A program made the translations under genes and the position numbers. Positions 1-9,876 of a DNA stretch of 64,000 nucleotides are shown here, one piece after another (position 1 is the stretch's first letter; every line of letters starts with the position of its first letter). The stretch lies in NCBI RefSeq assembly GCF_000468095.1, contig NZ_ASZC01000016.1:124001-188000 (forward strand), written 5' to 3'. This DNA comes from Pantoea sp. AS-PWVM4. GTDB taxonomy: Bacteria > Pseudomonadota > Gammaproteobacteria > Enterobacterales > Enterobacteriaceae. Under the pieces are notes generated by a model. It worked only from the letters and a program-made list of their open reading frames with translations, searched no databases and was not told the DNA's origin.

Positions 1-67
1 CACCACTTTTCTTTGATTTGACCCCGGATAAGCGGCAAATTCTGTCGCAGTTAAAAAGACGCTGCGA

Positions 68-520
68 TCAAAGATCGTCAAGAAAGGTACGATCGAGTTG
101 CTTGAACGCGCGTTTTAACACATCCGCCAGCGCCTGATAGGTCGGCTTTCCTTCCACCGGGGCAATCGCCTGTCCGGCCTCTTCCAGTTTGGCGCGCACT
201 TCATGGAACCATTGCAGTAAGGTTGGCGGAAGCGGTGTCATCGAACGTTTGCCCAGCCACCACAGCCCCTGCATTGGCAGGCTACAGGCGAATAATGCTG
301 TCGCAACGGCTGGTCCCAGTTGCCCACCCATCGCGATTTGCCAGGTCAGGGTGAAGATAGCCAATGGCGGCATAAAACGAATAGAAAAACGCGTTGCCGT
401 CACTACCCGATTTTCAGGAAAAACAGGTGCCAGGCGTTTATCAGCCGGCCAGGTCTTCATGTAATGCTGTCCGCGCTGAAATAAGCCGAACCAGCCAGGA
501 TTGCCCGTGTCATTCGCCAT
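68..520 (-). CDS. yfbV: YfbV, UPF0208 inner-membrane protein
   Basis: About 150 residues with two adjacent hydrophobic segments (roughly residues 49-65 and 68-88) and a charged C-terminal half, matching the small YfbV membrane family; its function is poorly defined. The start is the ATG at 518-520 (MANDTG), which has GAGGT upstream. A TTG further upstream (530-532) would add four residues but has no better ribosome site. The gene is divergent from ackA, its neighbour in enterobacteria. Identity rests on recalled family sequence and synteny. Confidence 0.9.
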   Translation of the reverse strand: MANDTGNPGWFGLFQRGQHYMKTWPADKRLAPVFPENRVVTATRFSIRFMPPLAIFTLTWQIAMGGQLGPAVATALFACSLPMQGLWWLGKRSMTPLPPTLLQWFHEVRAKLEEAGQAIAPVEGKPTYQALADVLKRAFKQLDRTFLDDL

Positions 521-858
521 GATAGACCTCAACTATTCTTACAACATTTAAAATAAACCGATAACTACACAACTTTACGTGACATCCTTCAAAAGTTTTT
601 GTCTTTAAGGGTGACACTGAGTATTCTGACGCCGTTTTAGCAACATTACCGGAAGCTACTGCTCAATTAAAGAACAGTTTAGAGCCATGTTTCGCTAAGC
701 GGATTTCAAAAATTCGCGTAAAATTACCAAAATTTTTTGCGGAACGGTCTCTTTTTGACTACCGCATGATGTTAATCATTAATTTACCAGCTTTCATGGG
801 CTACGCTGTTAGTCTGATCGCGTTATTTTTCGCCACTATTTAACCAATAGGTACTTCC
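521..858. promoter_or_regulatory. yfbV/ackA divergent intergenic region
   Basis: About 340 bp without a gene, AT-rich, holding the promoters of yfbV (leftward) and ackA (rightward). The one clear motif is the dyad at 766-779, listed separately. I could not place start points with confidence. Confidence 0.6.
766..779. promoter_or_regulatory. Candidate FNR-type dyad upstream of ackA
   Basis: ATGAT-GTTA-ATCAT is a perfect dyad with the half-site spacing of an FNR box (TTGAT-N4-ATCAA), differing at the outer base of each half. It lies about 80 bp before the ackA start. FNR/ArcA control of ackA-pta is known in E. coli; binding here is inferred. Confidence 0.4.
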
Positions 859-2061
859 ATGTCGACGAAGTTAGTTCTGGTTCTGAACTGCGGCAGCTCC
901 TCACTCAAGTTTGCCATCCTCAACCCCGCCAGCGGCGACGAATATCTCTCCGGCCTGGCTGAATGCTTCCATCTGCCCGAAGCACGCATTAAGTGGAAAC
1001 TGGAAGGTAGCAAACAGGAAGCCCCTCTGGGTGCGGGTGCCGCGCATAGCGAAGCCCTCAACTTCATTGTTAAAACTATTCTGGCACAAAAACCAGAGCT
1101 GTCGGCACAAATCGCTGCAATCGGTCATCGCATCGTGCATGGCGGCGAACAGCTGACCCAATCCGTTGTGATTGATGAATCCGTAATCCAGGGGATCAAA
1201 GACGCTTCTTCCTTTGCTCCGCTGCACAATCCGGCACATCTGATTGGTATCGACGAAGCGATGAAAAACTTCCCGCATCTGTCTGATAAGAATGTGGCGG
1301 TTTTTGATACAGCTTTCCATCAGACAATGCCTGAAGAATCTTATCTCTACGCCCTGCCCTACAAACTGTATAAAGAGCACGGCGTACGTCGTTATGGCGC
1401 GCATGGTACCAGTCACTATTATGTGACTCAGGAAGCGGCCAAAATGCTGGATAAACCGGTGACAGAACTGAATGTGATCACTTGCCACCTTGGCAATGGC
1501 GGTTCTGTTTCGGCCATTCGCAACGGCGTGTGCGTTGATACCTCAATGGGTCTGACGCCGCTGGAAGGTCTGGTGATGGGTACCCGCAGCGGTGACATCG
1601 ATCCGGCGATCGTATTCTTCCTGCACGACACCCTCGGCATGAACGTGGATGCCATCAACAAACTGCTGACCAAAGAGTCCGGCCTGCTGGGTCTGACCGA
1701 AGTCACCAGCGACTGCCGTTATGTCGAAGATAACTACACCACCAAAGAAGATGCTAAACGCGCTATGGACGTGTTCTGTCATCGTCTGGCGAAGTATATC
1801 GGTGGCTACACCTCCCTGATGGAAGGCCGCCTCGACGCCGTGGTGTTCACCGGCGGTATCGGTGAGAATGCCGCGATGGTACGCGAACTGTCATTGCAGA
1901 AACTGGGGTTGATCGGCTTCGAAGTGGATCACGAACGTAACCTGGCCGCGCGTTTCGGCAAGTCTGGCTTCATTAACAAAGAAGGGACTCGCCCGGCACT
2001 GGTCATCCCGACCAACGAAGAGTTGGTCATCGCCCAGGACGCTGCGCGTCTTACCGCATAA
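859..2061 (+). CDS. ackA: Acetate kinase
   Basis: Catalyses acetyl phosphate + ADP to acetate + ATP in the cytoplasm, the second step of the Pta-AckA overflow pathway. At 400 residues it has the E. coli length. Visible family motifs are the N-terminal [11 protein letters not shown] strand, HRIVHGGE near residue 92, the GAHGTSH segment, HLGNGGS and the C-terminal FTGGIGENA loop of the ASKHA fold. It starts at ATG 859 after AGG, and is followed by pta after a 45-70 bp gap holding a hairpin, so the two are co-transcribed with possible partial termination. Confidence 0.98.
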   Translation: MSTKLVLVLNCGSSSLKFAILNPASGDEYLSGLAECFHLPEARIKWKLEGSKQEAPLGAGAAHSEALNFIVKTILAQKPELSAQIAAIGHRIVHGGEQLTQSVVIDESVIQGIKDASSFAPLHNPAHLIGIDEAMKNFPHLSDKNVAVFDTAFHQTMPEESYLYALPYKLYKEHGVRRYGAHGTSHYYVTQEAAKMLDKPVTELNVITCHLGNGGSVSAIRNGVCVDTSMGLTPLEGLVMGTRSGDIDPAIVFFLHDTLGMNVDAINKLLTKESGLLGLTEVTSDCRYVEDNYTTKEDAKRAMDVFCHRLAKYIGGYTSLMEGRLDAVVFTGGIGENAAMVRELSLQKLGLIGFEVDHERNLAARFGKSGFINKEGTRPALVIPTNEELVIAQDAARLTA

Positions 2062-2069
2062 ATGCTTCT

Positions 2070-2100
2070 CTCCGTCAGCTCAGGCTGACGGAGTTGTTTT
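2070..2100 (+). terminator. ackA-pta intercistronic hairpin
   Basis: Perfect 10-bp stem (CTCCGTCAGC 2070-2079 with GCTGACGGAG 2084-2093), TCAG loop, then TTGTTTT. It is placed nine bases after the ackA stop and before the pta ribosome site. It looks like a partial intrinsic terminator or processing site that would lower pta relative to ackA. Confidence 0.65.
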
Positions 2101-2130
2101 GAGCCATTGCAATACCAGAGAGGATATAAC

Positions 2131-4275
2131 GTGTCTCGTACAATTATGCTCATTCCTACCGGCACCAGCGTCGGCCTGACCAGCGTCAGCCTAGGCGTGA
2201 TCCGTGCGATGGAACGCAAAGGCGTGCGCCTGAGCGTATTCAAGCCTATCGCCCAGCCGCGCGCTGGCGGCGATACGCCAGACCAGACCACCACCATCAT
2301 TCGTAAGAACTCCTCCATCCCAGCCGCCGAACCGCTGCTGATGTCACGCGTTGAGTCGCTGCTCGGTTCTAACCAGCAGGATGTGCTGATGGAAGAGATC
2401 ATCGCCCGCTACCATGAAAACACCAAAGACGCGGAAGTGGTGCTGGTTGAAGGTCTGGTGCCGACGCGCAAACATCAGTTTGCCTCTGCGCTGAACTATG
2501 AAATCGCCAAGACCCTGAATGCGGAAATCGTGTTTGTGACCGCACTGGGCAACGATTCACCGGCGCAGCTGAAAGAACGTATCGAACTGACGCAAAGCAG
2601 CTTTGGCGGCAGCAAGAACAAAAACATCACCGGCGTGATCATCAATAAACTGAACGCCCCGGTCGATGAACAAGGCCGTACGCGTCCTGACCTGTCAGAG
2701 ATCTTTGACGACTCCTCCAAAGCCAGCATCGCCAACATCGATCCGAAGCAGCTGTTTGCTGACAGCCCGCTGCCGGTGTTGGGTTGCGTGCCGTGGAGCT
2801 TTGATCTGATCGCTACGCGTGCGATTGATATGTCCCGTCACCTGAACGCTGACATCATCAATGAAGGCGACATCCACACCCGTCGGGTGAAATCCGTCAC
2901 CTTCTGCGCCCGCAGCATCCCGCATATGCTGGAACATTTCCGTCCGGGTTCCCTGCTGGTGACCTCGGCAGACCGCCCGGATGTGCTGGTTGCCGCCTGC
3001 CTGGCCGCGATGAATGGCGTAGAAATCGGTGCCATTCTGTTGACCGGCGGTTATCAGATCGATGAACGTATTGGTCGTCTGTGCGAACGCGCCTTCCAGA
3101 CTGGCCTGCCGGTCTTTATGGTGAAAACCAACACCTGGCAGACCTCGCTCAGCCTGCAAAGCTTTAACCTTGAGGTTCCGGCTGACGATACCCAGCGCAT
3201 CGAAAAAGTGCAGGAGTACGTTGCCAGCTACATCAACAACGACTGGATCGAGTCGCTGACGGCGACGTCAGAGCGCAGCCGTCGTCTGTCACCGCCAGCA
3301 TTCCGCTACCAGTTGACCGAGCTGGCACGCAAAGCGGGCAAACGCATCGTACTGCCGGAAGGCGACGAACCGCGTACCGTGAAAGCGGCCGCAATCTGTG
3401 CCGAACGTGGCATCGCCACCTGCGTGCTGCTGGGTAATCCGGACGAGATCCAACGCGTTGCTGCGGCACAGGGTGTTGAACTGGGTAAAGGTATCGAGAT
3501 TGTTGATCCGGAAGTGGTCCGTGGGAACTACGTGCCACGCCTGGTCGAACTGCGTAAGAGCAAAGGCATGACCGAAGTGGTCGCGCAGGAGCAACTGGAA
3601 GATAACGTGGTGCTCGGCACCATGATGCTGGAAAGTGGCGAAGTCGACGGCCTGGTATCCGGTGCCGTACACACCACCGCTAACACCATCCGTCCGCCGT
3701 TGCAGTTGATCAAAACCGCGCCGAACAGCTCACTGGTTTCCTCGGTGTTCTTTATGCTGTTGCCGGAGCAGGTGCTGGTGTATGGAGACTGCGCTATCAA
3801 CCCGGATCCGAACCCGGAACAGCTGGCAGAAATCGCGATTCAGTCTGCCGACTCGGCCAAAGCCTTCGGTATCGATCCGCGCGTGGCAATGATCTCCTAC
3901 TCCACCGGTAACTCTGGTGCCGGTAGCGATGTAGAGAAAGTGCGTGAAGCGACCCGTATCGCGCTGGAAAAACGTCCGGATCTGGTGATCGACGGTCCGT
4001 TGCAGTATGACGCCGCCATCATGGAAGACGTGGCGAAATCCAAAGCGCCGAACTCGCAAGTTGCAGGCCGTGCGACTGTGTTTATCTTCCCGGATCTCAA
4101 CACCGGTAACACCACCTACAAAGCGGTACAGCGTTCCGCTGACCTGATCTCCATCGGGCCGATGTTGCAGGGGATGCGTAAGCCGGTGAACGACCTGTCA
4201 CGCGGTGCGCTGGTAGATGATATCGTCTACACCATCGCACTGACGGCGATTCAGTCACAGCAGGCTGAAGGTTAA
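2131..4275 (+). CDS. pta: Phosphate acetyltransferase
   Basis: Converts acetyl-CoA + phosphate to acetyl phosphate + CoA. This is the long enterobacterial form (714 residues from the GTG at 2131): an N-terminal P-loop/DRTGG regulatory part, then the catalytic PTA_PTB domain from about residue 390 to the end. The GTG start is chosen because AGAGAGG lies 9-15 bases upstream and the protein then begins [15 protein letters not shown] as in E. coli; an in-frame ATG at 2107 overlaps the hairpin region. Ends at a strong terminator. Confidence 0.97.
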   Translation: MSRTIMLIPTGTSVGLTSVSLGVIRAMERKGVRLSVFKPIAQPRAGGDTPDQTTTIIRKNSSIPAAEPLLMSRVESLLGSNQQDVLMEEIIARYHENTKDAEVVLVEGLVPTRKHQFASALNYEIAKTLNAEIVFVTALGNDSPAQLKERIELTQSSFGGSKNKNITGVIINKLNAPVDEQGRTRPDLSEIFDDSSKASIANIDPKQLFADSPLPVLGCVPWSFDLIATRAIDMSRHLNADIINEGDIHTRRVKSVTFCARSIPHMLEHFRPGSLLVTSADRPDVLVAACLAAMNGVEIGAILLTGGYQIDERIGRLCERAFQTGLPVFMVKTNTWQTSLSLQSFNLEVPADDTQRIEKVQEYVASYINNDWIESLTATSERSRRLSPPAFRYQLTELARKAGKRIVLPEGDEPRTVKAAAICAERGIATCVLLGNPDEIQRVAAAQGVELGKGIEIVDPEVVRGNYVPRLVELRKSKGMTEVVAQEQLEDNVVLGTMMLESGEVDGLVSGAVHTTANTIRPPLQLIKTAPNSSLVSSVFFMLLPEQVLVYGDCAINPDPNPEQLAEIAIQSADSAKAFGIDPRVAMISYSTGNSGAGSDVEKVREATRIALEKRPDLVIDGPLQYDAAIMEDVAKSKAPNSQVAGRATVFIFPDLNTGNTTYKAVQRSADLISIGPMLQGMRKPVNDLSRGALVDDIVYTIALTAIQSQQAEG

Positions 4276-4284
4276 AACGCTAAA

Positions 4285-4309
4285 GGCGTCCCGTGGACGC
4301 CTTTTTTTT
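4285..4309 (+). terminator. pta terminator
   Basis: GGCGTC (4285-4290) pairs with GACGCC (4296-4301), with a short loop and then eight T. It closes the ackA-pta operon directly before a REP pair. Confidence 0.9.
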
Positions 4310-4369
4310 GCGCGATAAATCGCGCCGCTACGGCCAGGAAAACGTTGGTAGCGGCGCGATTTATCGCGC
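4310..4369. repeat. REP pair, heads inward (locus A)
   Basis: Two inverted copies of a 22-bp unit consisting of GTAG head, then CG, then core GCGCGATTTATCGCGC. The left copy (4310-4331) is reversed and ends CGCTAC; the right copy (4348-4369) begins GTAGCG; a 16-bp spacer separates them. The GTAG heads face each other, opposite to loci B and C. It sits between the convergent pta and ATPase genes. The GTAG-plus-palindrome form matches RAYT-associated REP sequences. Confidence 0.85.
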
Positions 4370-4378
4370 ATTACTGCA

Positions 4379-5464
4379 TTATTGCAACATCACATCCAGC
4401 GCACGCAGATGCTGCGGCTGCCACGACAGCGTCACCTGTGCACCCGGCTGCCAACTCTTGTCCATCTTCGATGGCGACAGTTTCACCATAAAATTCCCCT
4501 GACCTGCTACGCTGGTCAACATCCGCACATGGTCGCCAAGATAAATAAACTGCTGGATCTGCGCCTGCACGATCTGATCGCCCTGCTCCGGTGCATTGAC
4601 GTTGACGCGCTCCGGACGAATGCTGAGCTGGATCTTTTTACCCGGTGAACTGGGACGCACTTTTAACGCATCCAGTTGTGTACCGTCATCCAGTTTAACC
4701 TGATAGAAATCACCGTTCTGCGTCACCTGCGTTGCCAGCAAGCTGTTGTTTTCGCCGATAAACTGCGCAACGAAGGCGTTCTCCGGCTGCTCGTAAAGTT
4801 TATCCGGGCTGTCCATCTGCTGGATCATACCGTCGTTAAACACCGCTACCCGATCGGACATGGTCATTGCTTCGCTTTGATCGTGCGTCACATAGACGAT
4901 CGTCAGGCCGAGCATATCGTGTAACTGTTTGATCTCCATCTGCATATGTTCACGCAATTGTTTGTCCAGCGCACCGAGGGGTTCATCCATCAACACCAGC
5001 TTCGGCTCAAACACCAGGGCGCGCGCCAGTGCCACGCGTTGCTGTTGTCCACCGGACATTTGCGCCGGGTAACGATCCGCCAGCGAGGTGAGCTTGATCA
5101 TGTCCAGGATGCGATCCACACGGGATTTGATATCCGCTTTGTTCATACGCCGGATCGACAGCGGAAACGCGAGGTTCTCCGCCACGGTCATATGCGGGAA
5201 CAGTGCATAATTCTGGAACACCATACCAATATCGCGCTGGTGCGGCGGCAACGTATGCAACGGTTTATCACGCAACAGAATCTCGCCATCAGTCGGCGTT
5301 TCAAACCCCGCCAGCATCATCAGACTGGTGGTTTTACCCGAACCGGATGGACCAAGCAGCGTGAGAAACTCCCCTTCCTCCACGTCAAGATTGAGGTTAC
5401 GCACCACCAGCTTATCGCCGTCGTAACTCTTTTTTATGTTCCTGAAACTAACGAAATTTCTCAT
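4379..5464 (-). CDS. Polyamine-type ABC transporter ATP-binding protein
   Basis: PotA-like ATPase of 361 residues. Walker A GPSGSGKT is at 38-45, Q-loop near 84, signature MSGGQQQR near 136-143, Walker B LVLMDE at about 156-161, and a C-terminal TOBE-like region from about 275. The start is the ATG at 5462-5464, with GAGAG upstream; a longer reading frame adds 24 unlike residues. It is the only ATPase near the binding-protein and permease genes at 8737-11985, which lack one, so it probably energises that importer although MocR and puuE lie between. The substrate (putrescine, spermidine or GABA-like) is inferred. Confidence 0.85.
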   Translation of the reverse strand: MRNFVSFRNIKKSYDGDKLVVRNLNLDVEEGEFLTLLGPSGSGKTTSLMMLAGFETPTDGEILLRDKPLHTLPPHQRDIGMVFQNYALFPHMTVAENLAFPLSIRRMNKADIKSRVDRILDMIKLTSLADRYPAQMSGGQQQRVALARALVFEPKLVLMDEPLGALDKQLREHMQMEIKQLHDMLGLTIVYVTHDQSEAMTMSDRVAVFNDGMIQQMDSPDKLYEQPENAFVAQFIGENNSLLATQVTQNGDFYQVKLDDGTQLDALKVRPSSPGKKIQLSIRPERVNVNAPEQGDQIVQAQIQQFIYLGDHVRMLTSVAGQGNFMVKLSPSKMDKSWQPGAQVTLSWQPQHLRALDVMLQ

Positions 5465-5741
5465 GACGTTCTCTCGTAATGCGTGAAGGAAATGTAATCC
5501 AGGCACGGTTCCTGCATGAACAAGTTGAAAATGCACATGCTGGCGGCTCTTTTTTTAGCACTACCACATCGCATTTCAGGAACACAAGAGAAATTTGACA
5601 ATTCAACTACAAAATTAGCCTGAATCAAAAATCGCAGGCTATTGTTTTCTATTGTCTTTTTAAAATTTACGTTGCGAAAATGTTAAAGATAACTCAACTG
5701 CACTGATAACGTGCCCTGCACCGTGTCAGGGCAACATCGCA

Positions 5742-7238
5742 TCACTGAGCAACAGGCGTGGTTTTAAGGTGATGTTGCAACCGTTGCAGAATCGGCGCGA
5801 AGGCGGTGGCCATCTGCGCTTCGTCGACACAGGCGTAGCCCAGCAGCAACCCGCGACGCAGCGTGCCACGCTGGTAATACGACGACAACGGGCGCGTTAA
5901 CACGCCGTTCTGCTCCAACTCCGCGCTGAAGGCCACATCGTCGATACTTTCCGGCAATCCGAGAATCAGGTGCAGTCCGGCGTTGCTGTGATGCACCACC
6001 CAGGACGCGCCCAGCGTTTCACTGATCAACGCCACCAGCGCCGCGCGGCGGCGACTGTAAATCTGCCGCATGCGCCTGACGTGCGCAGCGTAATGCCCTT
6101 CGCGAATAAACTCCGCCAGCGTCAGTTGCACCAGACCGTAGCCGCCACGATACAACTCCGAGTGGGCCATTTTCATGCGGGCCGCCAGCGGTTTGGGGAC
6201 CACCATGTAACTCAGGCGGATACCCGGATAGAGCGTCTTGCTGAAAGTACCGAGATAAATCACCGGCGCATCCGGGGACAACCCCTGAAGCGCAGGAATC
6301 GGGCTACCCGCAAAGCGAAACTCGCCGTCGTAATCATCCTCAACCACCCAGCTACCGGTACTTTTAGCGCGATTTAATAACTCATGCCGGCGTTGCAGGC
6401 TCATCACCGCCCCAAGCGGATACTGGTGCGATGGCGTCACGCAAATCAGGCGCGGAGCAGGTCGGTCACTCTGCTCCGGCGGCAGCACCAACCCCTGCTC
6501 GTCCACCTCGGTGGGGATCAGCTCGATACCGTTAACCGCCAGCACATTGCGAATGCCCCAATAGCCCGGTTCTTCCACCAGCGCGCTATCGCCGGGGTCG
6601 CACAGCATCTTCGCCAGCAAATCGAGCGACTGATGCGTCCCGGCTGTCACCAGCACCTGCTCTGCCGTGCAGTTGACCGAACGGATCACCCGCAGGTACT
6701 CAGCCAACGCCTGTTGCAGCTCAACGCAACCACCGTGGTTGGCGTAGCTCAGGGATTCCACCGGCAGACGACGGCTGATACGCAACTGGATTTTGCGCCA
6801 GATGTCGTGTGGCATGTAGCTGACATCCGGCACCCCCGGCATAAACGCCCCCCACTGGAACGCCCCGGCCCCACTTTGCGACAGCAGCCGCGTACCGCGT
6901 CGTGACAAGCGGATGTTGCTCATCGCACGCGGTTTGATGGCGGGTGCCGGTGCCACTTCCGAGCTCTCTTCAGGCAACACCAGGGTGACGAAGGTACCAC
7001 TTCCGGTTCGCGTCTCCAGATACCCTTCAGATTGCAGTTTTTCATAGGCCGCCAGCACGGTATTACGTGATACCGACAGCTCGCGCGCCAGGTCACGGCT
7101 GGCGGGCAAACGCACGCCGGTGGCAATGGCCCCTTCCTGAATCGCCCCCTGCAACACATCGTACAGGCGCTTCGCCAACGGGCCGCCGGAAAGCTGATTT
7201 AAACGCTGAAACAGCAGGTCACCCAGTAAGCTGCGCAA
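5742..7238 (-). CDS. MocR/GabR-family PLP-dependent regulator
   Basis: Chimeric regulator of 498 residues: an N-terminal GntR winged helix (about 15-80; PASRDLARELSVSRNTV) and a fold-type I aminotransferase-like domain (about 115-490) with the EDDYDGEF segment and the PLP lysine in GTFSKTLYPGIRL. Start is the TTG at 7236-7238, with GAGGT eight bases upstream. It is divergent from a 4-aminobutyrate aminotransferase gene with a 122-bp gap, the same partnership as Bacillus GabR/gabT, so control of that gene by GABA or a related amine plus PLP is likely but not shown. Confidence 0.88.
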   Translation of the reverse strand: MRSLLGDLLFQRLNQLSGGPLAKRLYDVLQGAIQEGAIATGVRLPASRDLARELSVSRNTVLAAYEKLQSEGYLETRTGSGTFVTLVLPEESSEVAPAPAIKPRAMSNIRLSRRGTRLLSQSGAGAFQWGAFMPGVPDVSYMPHDIWRKIQLRISRRLPVESLSYANHGGCVELQQALAEYLRVIRSVNCTAEQVLVTAGTHQSLDLLAKMLCDPGDSALVEEPGYWGIRNVLAVNGIELIPTEVDEQGLVLPPEQSDRPAPRLICVTPSHQYPLGAVMSLQRRHELLNRAKSTGSWVVEDDYDGEFRFAGSPIPALQGLSPDAPVIYLGTFSKTLYPGIRLSYMVVPKPLAARMKMAHSELYRGGYGLVQLTLAEFIREGHYAAHVRRMRQIYSRRRAALVALISETLGASWVVHHSNAGLHLILGLPESIDDVAFSAELEQNGVLTRPLSSYYQRGTLRRGLLLGYACVDEAQMATAFAPILQRLQHHLKTTPVAQ

Positions 7239-7360
7239 AATTGGTACCTCAAAATAAAAAAAACTGGCTCTGGATTATAAAACCCTGAAAACGCTAAAAA
7301 GCAAGCAGGGCAGTTTTCCGGCGTGAAATCAGCCGGCGAATCACATGATGAGGTTGAGCT
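7239..7360. promoter_or_regulatory. Divergent mocR/puuE control region
   Basis: 122 bp between divergent starts. It must hold both promoters and probably the MocR operator. A TATAAAA-like stretch near 7274-7282 could serve as a -10, and CCGGCG occurs twice in the puuE leader (about 7318-7340). No clean operator repeat could be assigned. Confidence 0.4.
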
Positions 7361-8620
7361 ATGAGTAACAGCGAATTACAGGCACGTCGTTTAAACGCCA
7401 CCCCGCGTGGGGTCGGTGTGATGTGCGATTTCTATGCCGTGAAAGCGGAAAACGCCACGCTCTGGGATCATCAGGGCCGCGAATACACCGATTTCAGCGC
7501 TGGCATCGCGGTGCTGAACACCGGTCACCGCCATCCTAAAGTGATGGCAGCAGTGAAGCAGCAACTGGATTGCTTCACCCACACCGCATTCCAGGTCATC
7601 CCGTACGAGAATTACATCAGCCTGGCCGAGCGTTTGAACGAACGTGTACCGGTGGCCGGTCCGGCCAAAACCACGTTCTTCTCCACCGGCGCAGAAGCGG
7701 TGGAAAACGCGGTGAAGATTGCCCGCGCTGCCACCGGACGTCCGGGTATCATCGCCTTCACCGGTGCGTTTCATGGCCGTACCCATATGACCATGACCCT
7801 GACCGGCAAAGTGGTGCCTTACAAAACCGGTTTCGGCCCGTTTGCCAGCTCGGTATTCCACGCCCGCTATCCCAACGCACTGCATGGCCACAGCGTTGCC
7901 GCAGCACTGGAAAGCCTCGAAGCGATTTTCAAATGCGATATCAGCCCACAGCAGGTGGCGGCAATTATTTTCGAACCGATTCAGGGCGAAGGCGGCTTCA
8001 ATGTCGCGCCGCCAGAGTTTGTCAGCGCGCTGCGCAAGCTGTGTGACCAGCACGGAATTCTGCTGATTGCCGACGAGATTCAGAGCGGGTTTGCCCGCAC
8101 CGGTAAACTGTTCGCCTGTGAATACTACGACGTCAAACCCGATCTGATCACCATGGCGAAGAGCCTGGCAGGCGGCATGCCGCTGTCAGCGGTGGCCGGT
8201 CGCGCCGAAGTGATGGATGCCCCGCAACCGGGTGGTCTGGGCGGCACCTACGCCGGTAGCCCACCAGCAATTGCTGCGGCACACGCGGTGCTCGATGTTA
8301 TCGATGAAGAACAGCTGTGCCTGCGTGCCAATCAGCTCGGCGCAAAACTTACCGAAACCTTACAGGGTGCCGGTTGTCGCGCACTGGTTGACGTACGTGG
8401 CCGTGGTTCGATGATCGCCGCAGAATTTAACGATGCGGCTGGCAAGCCGTCTGCCGATATCGCCCGTTCCATTCAGCAACAGGCGCTGGCTCAGGGGTTG
8501 ATTCTGCTGACCTGCGGTGTATACGGCAACGTGATCCGCTTCCTCTATCCGCTCACCATTCCGGACGCGCAGTTCGACAGTGCCTTGCAACTGCTGACCG
8601 GCATTCTGGCAAAACACTAA
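7361..8620 (+). CDS. puuE: 4-aminobutyrate aminotransferase (PuuE/GabT)
   Basis: Transfers the amino group of GABA to 2-oxoglutarate, giving succinate semialdehyde, in the last part of putrescine/GABA breakdown. It has 419 residues and follows E. coli PuuE almost end to end (N-terminus ATPRGVGVMC, GIAVLNTGHRHP, STGAEAVENAVKIAR, FEPIQGEGGFN, ADEIQSGFARTGK, the PLP lysine in MAKSLAGGMPLS). The start ATG has an AGG upstream. It is transcribed toward the binding-protein gene 116 bp on, so catabolism and uptake may share a transcript. GabT is the alternative name. Confidence 0.9.
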   Translation: MSNSELQARRLNATPRGVGVMCDFYAVKAENATLWDHQGREYTDFSAGIAVLNTGHRHPKVMAAVKQQLDCFTHTAFQVIPYENYISLAERLNERVPVAGPAKTTFFSTGAEAVENAVKIARAATGRPGIIAFTGAFHGRTHMTMTLTGKVVPYKTGFGPFASSVFHARYPNALHGHSVAAALESLEAIFKCDISPQQVAAIIFEPIQGEGGFNVAPPEFVSALRKLCDQHGILLIADEIQSGFARTGKLFACEYYDVKPDLITMAKSLAGGMPLSAVAGRAEVMDAPQPGGLGGTYAGSPPAIAAAHAVLDVIDEEQLCLRANQLGAKLTETLQGAGCRALVDVRGRGSMIAAEFNDAAGKPSADIARSIQQQALAQGLILLTCGVYGNVIRFLYPLTIPDAQFDSALQLLTGILAKH

Positions 8621-8736
8621 GTCTCCCCCGGCGCATCGCTCCGTTCCAGCGCTGCGCCGGTTACCTGGCATAAAAGCTGCATTGCAAACACCACGCAGGT
8701 TCGCCTGCACATCAATAATAATTCAGGAGTTGTGGG

Positions 8737-9762
8737 ATGGTTAAAAAGTTAGCTGTACTCATTTTCGCTACCATAGCACTGCAAGCACAGGCAGAAACCC
8801 TGACTGTGATCTCTTTTGGTGGCACCAATAAAGACGCCCAGGACAAAGCATTCTATAAACCGTTCACTGCCGCTGGCCTTGGCACCATTGACGCGGGCGA
8901 GTACAACGGCGAGATGGCACGTATCCGCGCGATGGTCGAAACCAAACAGGTCGGCTGGGATGTGGTGGAGCTGGAAACGCCGGAACTGCTACGCGGTTGC
9001 GAGGAAGGGCTGTTCGAAACTCTCGACTGGAACAAGCTGGGGAAAAAAAGTGATTTTATTCCCGGTAGCGTGAGCGAATGCGGTGCCGGGATTTTTGTCT
9101 GGTCGACCGTACTGACCTATGACGCCGACAAACTGAAAACCGCGCCGACCAGCTGGGCTGACTTCTGGGATGTGAAGAAATTCCCGGGTAAACGCGCGCT
9201 GCGTAAGAGTGCCAAATATACCCTCGAAATCGCGCTGATGGCCGATGGTGTGAAGCGTGAAGATGTCTACAAAGTGCTGGCGACCCCGGCCGGTGTTGAT
9301 CGTGCCTTCAAAAAACTGGATGAGCTGAAACCGAATATTCAGTGGTGGGAATCCGGTGCGCAGCCGCTGCAATGGCTGGTATCGGGCGACGTGGTGATGG
9401 CTTCCGCTTACAACGGCCGCGTTGGTACCGCGCAGGCTGAAGGTCACAACTTCAAAATCGTCTGGGACGGCGGCCTGTATGACCTCGACAACTGGGCCAT
9501 CGTCAAAGGTTCGCAACATAAGGCACTGGCGGAAAAGTTTATCGCCTTTGCTAACCAGCCGGAAAACCAGAAAGTCTACGCCGAAAATATCCCTTACGGT
9601 CCGACCAATATTAAAGCCGGATCGCTGCTGGAACCTGCCCGTCTGAAGCAACTGCCAACCGCGCCGGATAACCTGGCGAAATCGGTACAGGTAGATGCCA
9701 ATTTCTGGCTGGAACATGGCGAAGAGCTGGAACAGCGCTTTAACAGCTGGGCCGCGAAGTAA
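8737..9762 (+). CDS. Periplasmic polyamine-type substrate-binding protein
   Basis: 341 residues with a short cleavable signal (cleavage after about AQAE, residue 19-20) and a PotD/PotF/YdcS-like bilobal fold. Recognisable blocks are VISFGGTNKDAQ, WDVVELE, a mid-protein TSWADFWD typical of this family, and DNWAIVKGSQHK. Start ATG follows AGGAG. It precedes the two permease genes, separated by a REP pair. The ligand is inferred from neighbours (GABA aminotransferase, MocR). Confidence 0.85.
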   Translation: MVKKLAVLIFATIALQAQAETLTVISFGGTNKDAQDKAFYKPFTAAGLGTIDAGEYNGEMARIRAMVETKQVGWDVVELETPELLRGCEEGLFETLDWNKLGKKSDFIPGSVSECGAGIFVWSTVLTYDADKLKTAPTSWADFWDVKKFPGKRALRKSAKYTLEIALMADGVKREDVYKVLATPAGVDRAFKKLDELKPNIQWWESGAQPLQWLVSGDVVMASAYNGRVGTAQAEGHNFKIVWDGGLYDLDNWAIVKGSQHKALAEKFIAFANQPENQKVYAENIPYGPTNIKAGSLLEPARLKQLPTAPDNLAKSVQVDANFWLEHGEELEQRFNSWAAK

Positions 9763-9770
9763 GTAGTCCC

Positions 9771-9841
9771 GTAGCGGCGCGATTTATCGCGCGTTTTTTC
9801 CGGCACGACGCACAGCATTGCGCGATAAATCGCGCCGCTAC
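9771..9841. repeat. REPIN, heads outward (locus B)
   Basis: Left unit 9771-9792 (GTAGCGG...ATCGCGC) and its inverse 9820-9841 enclose a 27-bp spacer. The heads point outward. The spacer matches the reversed spacer of locus C at about 20 of 27 positions, so the whole 71-bp element is the repeated unit. It occupies most of the gap between the binding-protein stop and the first permease, so it can act as an mRNA hairpin inside the transport operon. Confidence 0.9.
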
Positions 9842-9876
9842 GAATGAGTGCAGAAATATCAGTAAGGAGTCCGGCC

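Noticed and set aside
5713-5732. GCCCTG/CAGGGC hairpin after the first MocR gene as a terminator
   Set aside because: A short interrupted stem with no T-run on the minus strand; could be chance.
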